From Bimuria novae-zelandiae CBS 107.79 (lineage: Eukaryota > Ascomycota > Dothideomycetes > Pleosporales > Didymosphaeriaceae), in NCBI GenBank assembly GCA_010015655.1, contig ML976673.1:512858-524774 (forward strand): a DNA stretch of 11,917 nt. The letters run 5' to 3'. Positions 1 through 8,734 of this stretch are shown piece after piece. Position 1 is the stretch's first letter. The number at the start of each line of letters is the position of its first letter. The translations under genes and the position numbers were made by a program. The notes beneath the pieces were generated by a model that was not told the DNA's origin, searched no databases, and worked only from the letters and a program-made list of their open reading frames with translations.

Positions 1-540
1 AGATGGAATCAAGATGCCCGACTTTTGAAGTTGCTACCCCTGCAGGAATCCCTGCTGCACGTGACGGCCGACTTTATTGAGATTACCCTTTGTACGAAGA
101 CAATGAGCTTGTGAAAACTATATTTACACATGGAAGGGCAGTAGCACGAAGCGCCAGGGCTCGTACTCCTTCGGCAACGACGCCCGCTACCCGTAAAAGT
201 GATAGCTTGACAGCGCCACGTGCACGCCACAGGATAACTGTGGCGGCTTGGTGCATTGAATACAAGGTGCCATTTGCAGGATTCGATGAATTACGGTACC
301 AAATTTGCCCCCGCCGCTCATCTATCTCCTATAGTGTTGTCGTCAATGTTGCAGTTGCCAGGGCGCACAAGAGTAGGCGCGTGTTGAACGACGTACTTTC
401 TGCTCCGCCACTCAGGGCCCTTGGTTGCGACGGTCCACAACCACTGACTCGCTATACTTCCCCTCCTCCACATTCTCTCCCACAACAACACCCTGACCCC
501 GATATTCTGTGCTCTTTTCAAAAATAGTCCAATAACCACC
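1..540. promoter_or_regulatory. Upstream region of the oxysterol-binding protein gene
   Basis: No convincing gene is seen here; the open frames on both strands lack family features and overlap each other. CACGTG E-box palindromes lie at 58-63 (as CACGTGAC) and at 217-222. A pyrimidine-rich tract at about 457-482 is the sort of CT-rich stretch that often precedes transcription starts in filamentous fungi. The sequence just before the ATG at 541 (ACCACC) is a good initiation context. A CCAAT at 529-533 is only 8 bp from the ATG, so it is more likely leader than promoter. The regulatory role of all these sites is inferred from short motifs only. Confidence 0.4.
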
Positions 541-2174
541 ATGAGCTCAAGTAAAGGCCAAGAAGGCGCAGCGGTGCCTACCAAGCAAAAGGGCTCCTGG
601 TCAAGCTTCCTCAAGGTATGTTTGCGTCGCATGCAGAGTGGGTTTACAGTGTCCTCCTGTACACAGGATTTGTGAAACATGTGTACTGACATTGCTCTAG
701 TCTATAGCTTCCTTCAATGGCGACCTCTCGTCCATGACGGCGCCCGCGTTCATTCTCTCTACTACGTCACTCGTCGAATTCTCCTCATATTGGACCGAGC
801 ACCCCTCCGTCTTCGTCGCACCTGCCGCCGAGAAAGACCCTGCGAAGCGATGCATGCTAGTGCTGAAGTGGTTCCTAAGCACACTGAAGCAGCAATATGC
901 AAGTCGGAGTGAGAAGCTGGGTACCGAGAAGAAGCCTTTGAACCCTTTCCTGGGCGAGCTGTTCCTGGGTAAATGGGAGGATGAGGCGGGCGAGACACGG
1001 CTGGTCAGCGAGCAGGTCAGGTACGCTGCAATTTCATGGCTGAGCCCGGAATTAGGTTAACGCGAACAGCCACCACCCTCCCGTCACGGCGTACTCCATC
1101 TGGAACGACAAGCATGGCGTGCGGCTGCAAGGCTACAACGCCCAGAAAGCCTCTTTCAAGACCACTATAAACGTCAAGCAAGTCGGCCACGCCATGTACT
1201 ACATCGATCAATACGACGAGTCCTACCTCATCACGCTGCCTCCGCTACACATTGAAGGCCTGGTCGTTGGATCGCCCTACGTCGAGCTTAACAGCGCGAC
1301 CTACATCCAGTCATCGTCTGGATATACGTGCAAGATCGACTATAGCGGGCGCGGCTGGGTCAGTGGCAAGTCCAATAGCTTCACCGCTTCCGTCTACCCC
1401 CAGGACAAGAAGAAGGAGCCCATTTACACAGCCGAGGGCCAGTGGACTGGGAAGTGGAGTATTAAGGATGCGAAGACAAAGCAGGTACGTCTATCATACC
1501 GCTCATCGCACATGTTCCTAGCTGCTAATTTACATTCCGCTTAGGTTGTCGAGGCGTTCGACCCCGACGTGACAAAGCCCACCACTCTACAAATCGCGCC
1601 CATCGAGGAACAAGACCACTTCGAGTCCAGAAAAGCGTGGAGGAAGGTTGCAGATGCCATTAACAAGGGCGACATGGACACTACTTCGGGCGAGAAATCC
1701 ATCATTGAGAACCGCCAGCGCGCTATGCGCAAGACCGAGAAGGAGCAGGGCAAAGAGTGGGACCGCAAGTTCTTCAAGCGCGTCGAAAGCGACCCAATTT
1801 TTGAAAAGCTTGTAAGTTATTCCTAAAGCATGGTAGTAGGGACGTTTTGCTAATTACTTCCAGGCCGCCAAAATTGGGGAAAGCGCGAACAAGGACGCGA
1901 CGAATGGCGTGTGGATATTTGACCAGGAGAAGGCGGCTGCAGCAAAGTCGCCCTTCCATCCCGATGTTGACCCACCGATCTACGTCGACACAGGGGATTT
2001 GAGCAGAGTTAGCACCAAGAGCACCGCCACGGCATCATAGTCCAATCCTTGGGCTCTGTTACAAGCGTTGGCTAATTTCGCTTGCAGGCAGCAAGTGAAA
2101 TAGGATCTCCGAAGAAACGTGTCACGGTTGGACGGATCTGGATCAAGAAAGGAGAACAGTGGAAGGAGATCTAG
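541..2174 (+). CDS. KES1: Oxysterol-binding protein, Kes1/Osh4 type
   Basis: Cytosolic lipid-transfer protein of the short OSBP-related (ORD-only) class, known in yeast to exchange sterol for PI4P between the ER and Golgi/plasma membrane. Exons by family match: 541-615, 701-1020, 1070-1484, 1545-1811, 1864-2007, 2088-2174; introns are GT-AG (85, 49, 60, 52, 80 nt). The N-terminal lid helix region ([15 protein letters not shown], about residues 22-36) is followed by KPLNPFLGE at 103-111, which carries the PI4P-contact lysine. The OSBP signature EQVSHHPP at 129-136 includes both key histidines, and its serine codon is split by intron 2. No PH or ankyrin domain is present. Length is 435 aa against 434 in yeast Kes1. 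The last intron is uncertain: its donor is weak (GTTAGC), but the branch/acceptor GCTAAT...CTTGCAG is strong. Without that splice the protein ends at the TAG at 2038-2040 with 417 aa. Family identity is very secure; the C-terminus is not. Confidence 0.92.
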
Positions 2175-2598
2175 GATCGGGTCGCGTGAGGTGGAGGGGT
2201 AATCATTGTTCACAATTGTATACCTAGGCGCTTTACGACATCCTAATGTCCCTGTTTATCTTTCATTTGACATCGAAATTCTGGATGGAAATCCAGATAT
2301 ATATCTTGTTACCGATTTTTCATCTCCATCTTACAGACACTTTTGTACAGGTGATACCAGCTAACAGAAACAAGAAACAAGAAACAAGATGCAGATCCAT
2401 CGACCAGGTATACAATGCCCATGTAGAATGCAGAAAAGCATATGCAGATGTAATACAGAACGCCCAGGTATGCAGGTACAACCAAACAACAGAAAAAAAA
2501 CCGTGTAGGTCCGAGGTACCCAGAACACGCACCAAACACAAAAGGGCAGAAAAAAAAGCACTCCATCGATACCACCACTCTCTCCTCCGTCTCCGCAC
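2175..2598. other. Convergent intergenic region
   Basis: This is the 3'-to-3' spacer between the oxysterol-binding protein gene and the opposite-strand gene ending at 2599. It is AT-richer than its neighbours and must hold both 3' untranslated ends. The open frames here are low in complexity and have no recognisable domain. The only structure I noticed is a short 7-bp tandem repeat at 2366-2386. Confidence 0.6.
2366..2386 (+). repeat. Three tandem copies of a 7-bp unit
   Basis: The unit AGAAACA is repeated three times without mismatch in the convergent spacer. It is probably a simple-sequence repeat with no specific function. Confidence 0.6.
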
Positions 2599-4266
2599 TC
2601 ACTCCTCCTCACTATCGTCCTCATTCCACGGCACCGCACACCCACACGGCCACTGCCCCGCCGTCCTCCCCGGATACTTGCGCCCAAACTCATCCTCGCT
2701 CATCCGTCCGTCGTCCCTCGCTGCTATATCCCTCGGATCGACCTGGTGTCCCACACCCATCTCTAGATCCTCACTCTCATCCTTACTCTTTTCAAAGTCG
2801 CCGCCCCTGCCATGCTTCCCCGCCTTCAAAAACGGCGCAGGAACCACGAGCACACCAACTTTCTTCTTGCGATGCGGAGACGGGATTTTCTGCCCGTGAG
2901 CAGCCGCCTTACGCTGCGATGTCAAATCCGCGTGAGGTATTATGAGGGTGTGTACATCCGTGGTAGTTCCGTGTTCGAGTTTCCGGGTTTTGGAAGAGGA
3001 GACGATGAAGTGCTCTCCTGGGCCTGGGAGAGGGAGGACTTTCAGCGGTGTGGTTTTGGTCTTTGTATCAGGCGTGGATGTGGGTGTAGGTTCCCAGGAT
3101 GGGTCGAGGTTGAAAGCTGCGGCGAGGTTGGATGCGCTGGATGGTGTGGGGAGCGTGGGCGCAAGGAGGTTGGCGTGGGAGGGGTTCCAGGGGAAGGGGC
3201 AGTCTTTGGGGGGAGGGGCTTTCGGCATGGTGGGTTGGGCGGGTGGAGGAGCGGGTTTGGAGTGGAGGATGCCTTGCTGCTGAGGACGCGAAGGGTGGTT
3301 TGACGACGCTGGTGGTGGTGCGAGGTGCATTGTAAGGCGAGGAGGAGAAGGAGGAGGGATACCCGCTTCACCGAGTTTTGCCTTTTTGGCCGTTTGCTGG
3401 GGCGCTGCTGGCGGCGGCGAAGTGGGTTTGCGCTTCTTGTTCGCGTTCGGGGTGAAGGACTGCATGACGGGCTGGCCACGCGCTTGCATCGCAGGAGCAG
3501 AATTTGTATACGGCGTTGAGGGTATCTTCGCGGGTTTGAATACCGGCGCTGGCGGCGCGAAAGAAGTCTCCTCGCCCTCCTCCGTCTCCTCCTCAAGCAG
3601 CCTCTGCATCTCCTCGCTCATACTCCTCGTCACGCGCCCCTCGGGCTCCTCCTCTCCCCTCGCCATCTCCAAACTCATCCTCGTCGCCCCACCGTGAGGT
3701 ACCACAGGGCTCTTCGACGTCCTCGTTCCCTTCTTCACCCCTCCATCCTGTTCCTTTTTCGCCGCCACTTCCTCCTCCTTCTCCCTCATCGTCTTCCCCT
3801 TCGGCCCCGCCCCAAATGCCCTCGTCTCCACCTCTGTGATCCAGTCCCAGATCGAATCTTTGCTCCATTTCTCCATACGGTCCACCATTGCGTCGCGCAC
3901 GTACTGGCGCACCAATCCGTCGAGCACGGCTTTCTTGTTCGACTTGTGCAGGATGATGCGGCCGTCACGTGCGTGTAGGAGTTTTTTCCTTTTCGCATCA
4001 TAGAGTGGGATGTTCAGTCCGTCTTCGGTGAAGAAGCGCGCTCCGGAGGTGTCGAGGGTAGACTTGGGGGCAGTGGTCGAGGTGAATTTGGTGTGTGGAC
4101 GGGCGGCGGGAGGATTCTTGGGAGCCTTTGCGACGCCGGAATCCTTGGGTTTCGAAAGCCTGAATGTAGGAGCTGCCTTCTTTCTTCCCTTCTTTGGTGC
4201 GTTGTTCATCGCGAGGCCCTCGGTGTCGCTCGCGATAGCCGTTTTCTGGCCGTCGGGGTTCGTCAT
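2599..4266 (-). CDS. Disordered, probably nuclear protein of unknown function
   Basis: A single uninterrupted frame of 555 residues, starting at the ATG complementary to 4264-4266. I do not recognise a named family. The N-terminus is basic (KKGRKK near 25-30). A more ordered stretch at about 75-150 (ARFFTEDGLNIPLYD, then a basic helix-like run ending in WSKDSIWDWITEVETRAF) is the best candidate for a folded domain. The middle (about 155-400) is low complexity: acidic/Lys clusters, then Pro/Ala/Ser/Thr-rich sequence with further basic clusters such as KKRK at 277-280 and KKAK at 294-297, plausible nuclear localisation signals. From about 405 to 480 is a second ordered-looking part (GEHFIVSSSKTRKL, then VGVLVVPAPFLKAG). 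The extreme C-terminus has a compact motif, GQWPCGCAVPWNEDDSEEE. No catalytic motif, signal peptide or membrane segment is seen. A chromatin or RNA-related role is only a guess from the charge pattern. Confidence 0.85.
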   Translation of the reverse strand: MTNPDGQKTAIASDTEGLAMNNAPKKGRKKAAPTFRLSKPKDSGVAKAPKNPPAARPHTKFTSTTAPKSTLDTSGARFFTEDGLNIPLYDAKRKKLLHARDGRIILHKSNKKAVLDGLVRQYVRDAMVDRMEKWSKDSIWDWITEVETRAFGAGPKGKTMREKEEEVAAKKEQDGGVKKGTRTSKSPVVPHGGATRMSLEMARGEEEPEGRVTRSMSEEMQRLLEEETEEGEETSFAPPAPVFKPAKIPSTPYTNSAPAMQARGQPVMQSFTPNANKKRKPTSPPPAAPQQTAKKAKLGEAGIPPPSPPRLTMHLAPPPASSNHPSRPQQQGILHSKPAPPPAQPTMPKAPPPKDCPFPWNPSHANLLAPTLPTPSSASNLAAAFNLDPSWEPTPTSTPDTKTKTTPLKVLPLPGPGEHFIVSSSKTRKLEHGTTTDVHTLIIPHADLTSQRKAAAHGQKIPSPHRKKKVGVLVVPAPFLKAGKHGRGGDFEKSKDESEDLEMGVGHQVDPRDIAARDDGRMSEDEFGRKYPGRTAGQWPCGCAVPWNEDDSEEE

Positions 4267-4926
4267 TGCTATCTCTTTCTCCGTCCTAGGTGTGTGTAAA
4301 GTATTTCAAACTGTCGAGTGCGAGAGATTCGAGTCTGCTCAAGGCGAGAGTTAGAGGTTAAGTCTGAGTTCAGTGCAGGCATTCGCACAAGACGGGGCTG
4401 CGGACAAAGCAGGTAGACGGTGAGCCGTTCGTTCGAGGTATGAATGGAACAAAGAAAGTCTTTCAGTGTCAGGCAGCACGTCAAACAAGACTATTGTTAG
4501 CAAGAGCCTCATTTGTAATGTATTGTAAGGGAAGCCATGCGGCTCCTATTGTCTGCCGCACGCGATTCTGATTGGTCGTGGCGTTGACGTTTGTCTCAGG
4601 AACGGGGTGAAGGAGAGCCTCACGGGGTACGGGACGTAGCCCCGCAAACGAAACAGCGAGATAGGCCTCGAGTTGTTTCAAGCGGTCGACAGGTGCGAGT
4701 GCGAACGGGGCATTTACGATTAACTAAGTCACAGGACTTGAGATTGAGCTTCTAGCTACACCGCAACGAACGGAGAAAACAAAGGAAACGACACGAATCC
4801 CAGAGATACTCGCTTTCCAAGCAATCTGTCCTTATGATAGGATAGGGAAACGACTGGGACAGAGGAAAAAAAGAAAACTTTTACGAACCTTTCAGAGAGT
4901 GTTTTTGTGAACAACTCGGTCTCTCT
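4267..4926. promoter_or_regulatory. Spacer holding the promoter of the 555-residue protein gene and the 3' end of the transporter gene
   Basis: Both flanking genes are on the minus strand, so this 660-bp spacer contains the 3' end of the transporter transcript and the promoter of the downstream gene. ATTGG at 4571-4575 is a CCAAT box on the minus strand about 300 bp upstream of that gene's ATG, a usual distance for the fungal CCAAT-binding complex. No ORF in this stretch has recognisable features. Regulatory assignment is inference. Confidence 0.4.
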
Positions 4927-7746
4927 TCAATATAGAATCGGAAGACGGCTTGGGCGTAGCGGTCTTGGGGGTGGGAGGCTAGGCTCTGTAGCCTCGACCC
5001 CTTCTTGAAGCTCCAAATCTTCGGTTTGCTCGTCCTTCTGTGGTCCCTTCAACAACCCGTCTCGTACCATAAATGCCACTATAATCAGGAGAGTCGACGC
5101 GATAATACCGACAAGACACAGATAACGGTGAGTCTGGACGTAGATACCGACAATGAGCATCCGGGGATTGGTGTCCCACGGCCAGCGGAAAGTGACCATT
5201 TGAGGAACTTGAAAAACATGGTCTCCTACAGATACGAAGTTTTCTTGTTTTCCGCCTCCGTGAGGATGATTGATCTTATGCAGACTAACCTTCAAGACGT
5301 TGGTCCAGATAGTTCCTGACAGAGTAAGTTAGTGTAGATTCTGAGCGAAGAAAGGCTTCTTCTTGCGCAAAGACCATCGGTCCATGTCTCAATTGAAAGA
5401 ACAAGGCTTCTAGTCGCGAAGAAGGCGCAATTGCTTTGCACGTGGGAGGCTTACCGGCAATTGACGCGCCGATCCCTCCACCTAGATGGCACGCTGTCAT
5501 GTAGGCGCCGATCAGTGTTGAAAGCTGTGCATGTTCTCTACCTGCCTGGACTAAGGCCATGGCAGGCAAAGGGAACAAACCACCACCGATCCCGAGTAAT
5601 ACTTGTGCGCCGGCGACAGCGAGGCGATTGCCATTGTCGAGTCCAGCAGGACGAATCATTTGAAGGATGAACGATGTGAGAAAGAGTATTGCTCCGATCC
5701 GAAGAAACCACTTGACATCTTGCGTGACGCTGATAATGGCGCCCAAGAAGACCCCAAATAAGGTGGAGATGAAGGGGTAAAGGCCTACGGTTCGTTGTGC
5801 AGCTCTCATTGATTCGTCGTGTCTGACCAAGAGCCCAACAATCAGGTATGTATGTTGCGCATAGTATGCCAGATGATACAAGAATCCCATTATGAGGACC
5901 ATCAAGACTTTCTTCTCTCCGAGAAACTACTTCTGTGAGCTGCTACATGTAGTAATGATGGCGAATGGAGGCACGGTGGACGGTTTCCACCGGGATGGGA
6001 AAGATTTGGGGGATCTTGACTGGTCGCTTACCTTGGGGAACATGGGATAATTCGAACGCTTCTCCACGTAGTAGAACACTGGGGCGCAAAGGAGCCCTGA
6101 AACGGATACGTAGATCATCTCAGGACTTAGCCAAGCTTCCTCTTCATGTGGTCGTACAATCGGAACAGCTGGCCACAGGGCCAGAATGCAACCGACAAAG
6201 CCAACAAAAAAGACGCACCCAAGAACGTCCATCTGTTGGACGCGTACTCGGAGGTATCGAAGAGATCGAGCCGTACAACAGCGGAGAGACATGTTACTGG
6301 ATGTGGGAGAATCACTGTATTCAGCCGGAGACATCCGTTTATCCACACAGTGTTGGATGGCGAACATGCCCAAGACCAATGGCGCTGCGCATACTGTTCA
6401 TCGTCAGCAATTAGACAAGTATAAGTGTCTTGGAGGCTTCGAAAACATACCTGAGTAGACGCAGCCAGACAAGATAAAGCGCCTTTCCGGATGGAGGCCA
6501 CTCGCATTACTTTTATCCCACGGGTCAATGCGGTAGGAGTCTTCTCGAGCGTAAAAGAAGAGCCTCAAGAGTACGAAGTGGAGGGGGGCGCCGATCCACG
6601 CGATTACCTGTGCAGTCAGCTTTTGAGTCTGTATATCTGAAGAAGGGTATACGGAATGACTGTGCCAAGGCCACTTGTACCAAAGCTGTGGATCGGCAAC
6701 TTGAACGCAGAAACAAAGCCGGGTGAGAGGTAGACATACGAGGTATGGGAGAGCGGGCAGGTAGAACATCAGCACTCTCAGCCTCATCGATGTAAGATCC
6801 GCGATTACAATCTCGAACAGTGAGATCACACCGACAAACCCAATCTGATACAACACAACCCCAGTCTGATCCAATTAGTGGACGTCTTTGCAGAGAGAGG
6901 TATAAACTTACGGTATAAACGATTTGACCGGTAATAAATGGTCCAACTCGCAGCGAAATAGCATGGACCGCGGTACCTAATGCACATTAGCTAAGCTCAT
7001 GGTTACCTCTGAAGATTGCTGAACTTGCCTAGCACATAGAACACGACAGATGCCAGAAGGGTTTCGGGACGTCCAAATATATCCGCACTCTTCGAGAACA
7101 ATGGCGTCAATGTGGCCGTGCAAAGAGTCGAGACGGTGGTAATTGCAGCGAAGTCTCCAGTCCGTTCGTAACGCCAACCCAAGTCGAACTATACTTTGTC
7201 AGCGGGTGAACGGAATGCGGTTACTGCCAAATATCCCAGCAGACTTTCTGTCCGTATGTAATGATGCAGGTTCCGACTGTGCAGGAACTCTTATAAATTG
7301 GTACCAGAAAGACTTGCCTCATAGAAAACGTGGAGGAAACTGTCCAGACTGTGGACAGTCGCCAACAGTATGATAGACGCGAAGATAAAGATCTTCTCAC
7401 CAGAGCGAATGTTCGATGCGAGAACTTCCATACGCTTATACCCTGGACTGTCGGCGCCAGTTGGTGGCTCTACGCGCGTGCCAGGGAGGTGTTGTGACTC
7501 GCTCGCAGCATCGGATTGATCCGCCATATCCTCCCTGGGTCCGTGGTCCGTGGGTTTAAAGAGTGGATCGGTGGATTTGTTGGAGTTGCTCTTCAGAGAC
7601 ATTCTCCACGAAGCGGTCTCTGCATTAATTGCGTTCGGGTCATAGTTGTCAGCCGCGTTTGCGGCTCCAACGCGCGCGAGCCTGGATATTCCACCCGAAT
7701 GGAGACAGTCCGGGGGCGAAGAGTGGGGTCGCATGTTGTCGGCCAT
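4927..7746 (-). CDS. MFS transporter, siderophore-iron transporter type
   Basis: Predicted 14-helix membrane proton symporter/antiporter of the fungal siderophore-iron transporter family; substrate unproven. I reconstruct eight exons by matching family motifs: 7746-7318, 7188-7029, 6976-6912, 6844-6740, 6607-6451, 6393-6032, 5926-5455, 5315-4927, giving 712 aa with all junction phases consistent. A hydrophilic N-terminus of about 115 residues precedes helix 1 (FIFASIILLATVHSLDSF, about 121-138). The loop 2-3 motif SKSADIFGRPETLL lies near 175-188, IGFVGVISLFEIVIADLTS at 219-237, YLPALPYL at 246-253, and GAQVLLGIGGGLFPLPA in the second half. Near the C-terminus, QTHRYLCLVGI begins the last membrane helix, followed by an acidic tail. 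Introns 1 (7317-7189) and 2 (7028-6977) begin with GCAAGT; the other five begin with GT. The loop in exon 5 (about 262-295) is about 20 residues longer than I expect. I saw no ATCWGATAA-type iron-GATA site upstream, so iron control is unsupported. Confidence 0.85.
6977..7028 (-). other. Predicted GC-AG intron 2 of the MFS transporter
   Basis: The exon ends ...GTGCTAG, the intron begins GCAAGT and ends GCTAATGTGCATTAG, an ideal branch site and acceptor at 52 nt. Splicing completes a Gly codon and leads into TAVHAISL, in line with the family. The only close GT donor (GTAACC) would leave a 30-nt intron and the wrong frame. Confidence 0.75.
7189..7317 (-). other. Predicted GC-AG intron 1 of the MFS transporter
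   Basis: On the minus strand the exon ends ...TATGAG and the intron begins GCAAGT, the consensus for GC donors. It ends ...CTGACAAAGTATAG, a good branch site and acceptor. Removing exactly this segment joins two phase-0 ends and places helix 1 and the following segment in what looks like ungapped register with the family pattern as I remember it. Without splicing the frame hits TAA after 8 codons. GT donors nearby (GTACCA, GTCTTT, GTTTTC) give the wrong phase or delete residues. Confidence 0.7.
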
Positions 7747-7916
7747 GGGCGCGCACTAAGGCGTGCTCTGAAGGTGCGACTAAGAGAGGTGTAGGTTCGT
7801 ATAAAGCATAGCAGAGGGAAATGGGAGGTCGCGCAAGTTCACTGGCTCTATATAACGAGGAACAACAGTACCGTGACACGTGTGATCCGACGCGACGAGC
7901 GGTGTGTGGGTGTTGC

Positions 7917-7940
7917 GAAGACGAAGACGAAGACGAAGAC
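7917..7940 (+). repeat. GAAGAC hexanucleotide repeat, four copies
   Basis: Four perfect tandem GAAGAC units lie in the divergent spacer. The count is a multiple-of-six microsatellite outside any gene I support, so it may vary in length between strains. Confidence 0.7.
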
Positions 7941-8611
7941 GAGCGACGCAAAGGTGCGGGTCAGCGTGAGCAAACGGCGAGAGCAGAGAGACAGCGGGTG
8001 AAGGCGAAAGTGAGAAACTCTCTGGTTGGATTCACGTTCAGAGATTGTACCGCACAAGTGGAAGGAGCGATCAGGATCGCGTTCCGGTGACAACGAGAAC
8101 ATTTTATGAAGGTACGAAAGAAAGCTAGATGGAAAGCAATTCTAACAAGATTCAGCGCGTTTTGATAGAAAGGGAGATTCATGTATGGGAATAGAAAAGG
8201 TCGCGCCTGTCCTAGCTTTTCTTTTATTGTCTTCAACGACCTGAACAGATGATGCGACACAGCAACCGAGAAACGCGACGGGTATGGAGAGTCGTCCATG
8301 TGCCTGAGGTCGTACTGGGCATGTATTTTTGGTTAATGCGTGCAATCCTCTCCGACCCGCCGTCCATCATCGTCGACGGTCTTGCGTGGCGTTCTCGTAG
8401 AGGTGGCATTGAAGCCTATTGCGAAGACGTTGTAATGCAAGTACTAAGCTCTTGCGTAAAGACGGGAGTCGGCCAGAACGAGTAGAGTTGATAACTTGAG
8501 AAATGCAGTGTGTTACTTCAGTGTACGCAATATCGCCAAGTGTCAGTTGCTTACTCATACCTGTATAGTCGGCCTCAAGGTGCAGCACGTGAGGCAAGCC
8601 GGAGCCGCAAG

Positions 8612-8617
8612 CCGAGG
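8612..8617 (-). promoter_or_regulatory. Possible FarA/FarB fatty-acid response site (CCTCGG)
   Basis: The plus strand reads CCGAGG, so the minus strand reads CCTCGG, the core recognised by the FarA/FarB Zn2Cys6 regulators that induce fatty-acid oxidation and peroxisome genes in Aspergillus (established). It lies about 118 bp upstream of the PEX14 ATG. A six-base match is weak evidence alone. Confidence 0.25.
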
Positions 8618-8734
8618 CAATTCCGCGCCGACGAATTCGGACCGCATTGCGACTGTGACCGCGCGCTCGTCCAGCCACAGCGTCTCTCCAGCACCTTCGC
8701 TTGATGAGAGTCTGTTCGAAGGAAGTAGTTCAAT

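Larger units (their letters stand above)
7747..8734. promoter_or_regulatory. Divergent promoter region between the MFS transporter and PEX14
   Basis: A 988-bp spacer from which the transporter (-) and PEX14 (+) diverge. A TATATAA at 7849-7855, about 100 bp above the transporter ATG, works as a TATA-like element on either strand. A GAAGAC simple repeat lies at 7917-7940. Nearer PEX14 there is CACGTG at 8586-8591 and CCGAGG at 8612-8617. The open frames here, on both strands, lack recognisable domains and look like chance. No RNA gene was identified. Confidence 0.45.

Noticed and set aside
346..387. Short upstream ORF (14 codons including stop) before the Kes1 gene
   Set aside because: It lies about 155 bp upstream of the start and before the CT-rich tract, so it is probably outside the transcript.
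90..692. Open frames upstream of and across the Kes1 start (90-527 plus, 318-692 minus)
   Set aside because: The minus frame overlaps Kes1 exon 1 and intron 1, and the plus frame is basic low-complexity sequence; neither shows conserved motifs.
3042..3868. Arg-, Pro- and Gly-rich open frames on both strands inside the 555-residue gene
   Set aside because: Low-complexity shadows of the Lys/Glu/Pro-rich gene in the opposite or shifted frames; no start context or domain.
4927..7746. The transporter as a pseudogene, because its frame is interrupted many times
   Set aside because: All interruptions are removed by seven introns with consistent phases and good branch sites, provided two GC donors are allowed; no residual stop or frameshift remains.
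7848..8299. Minus-strand ORFs with hydrophobic stretches in the divergent spacer
   Set aside because: The hydrophobic runs come from the GAAGAC repeat read backwards and from AT-rich promoter sequence; no family resemblance or splice structure.
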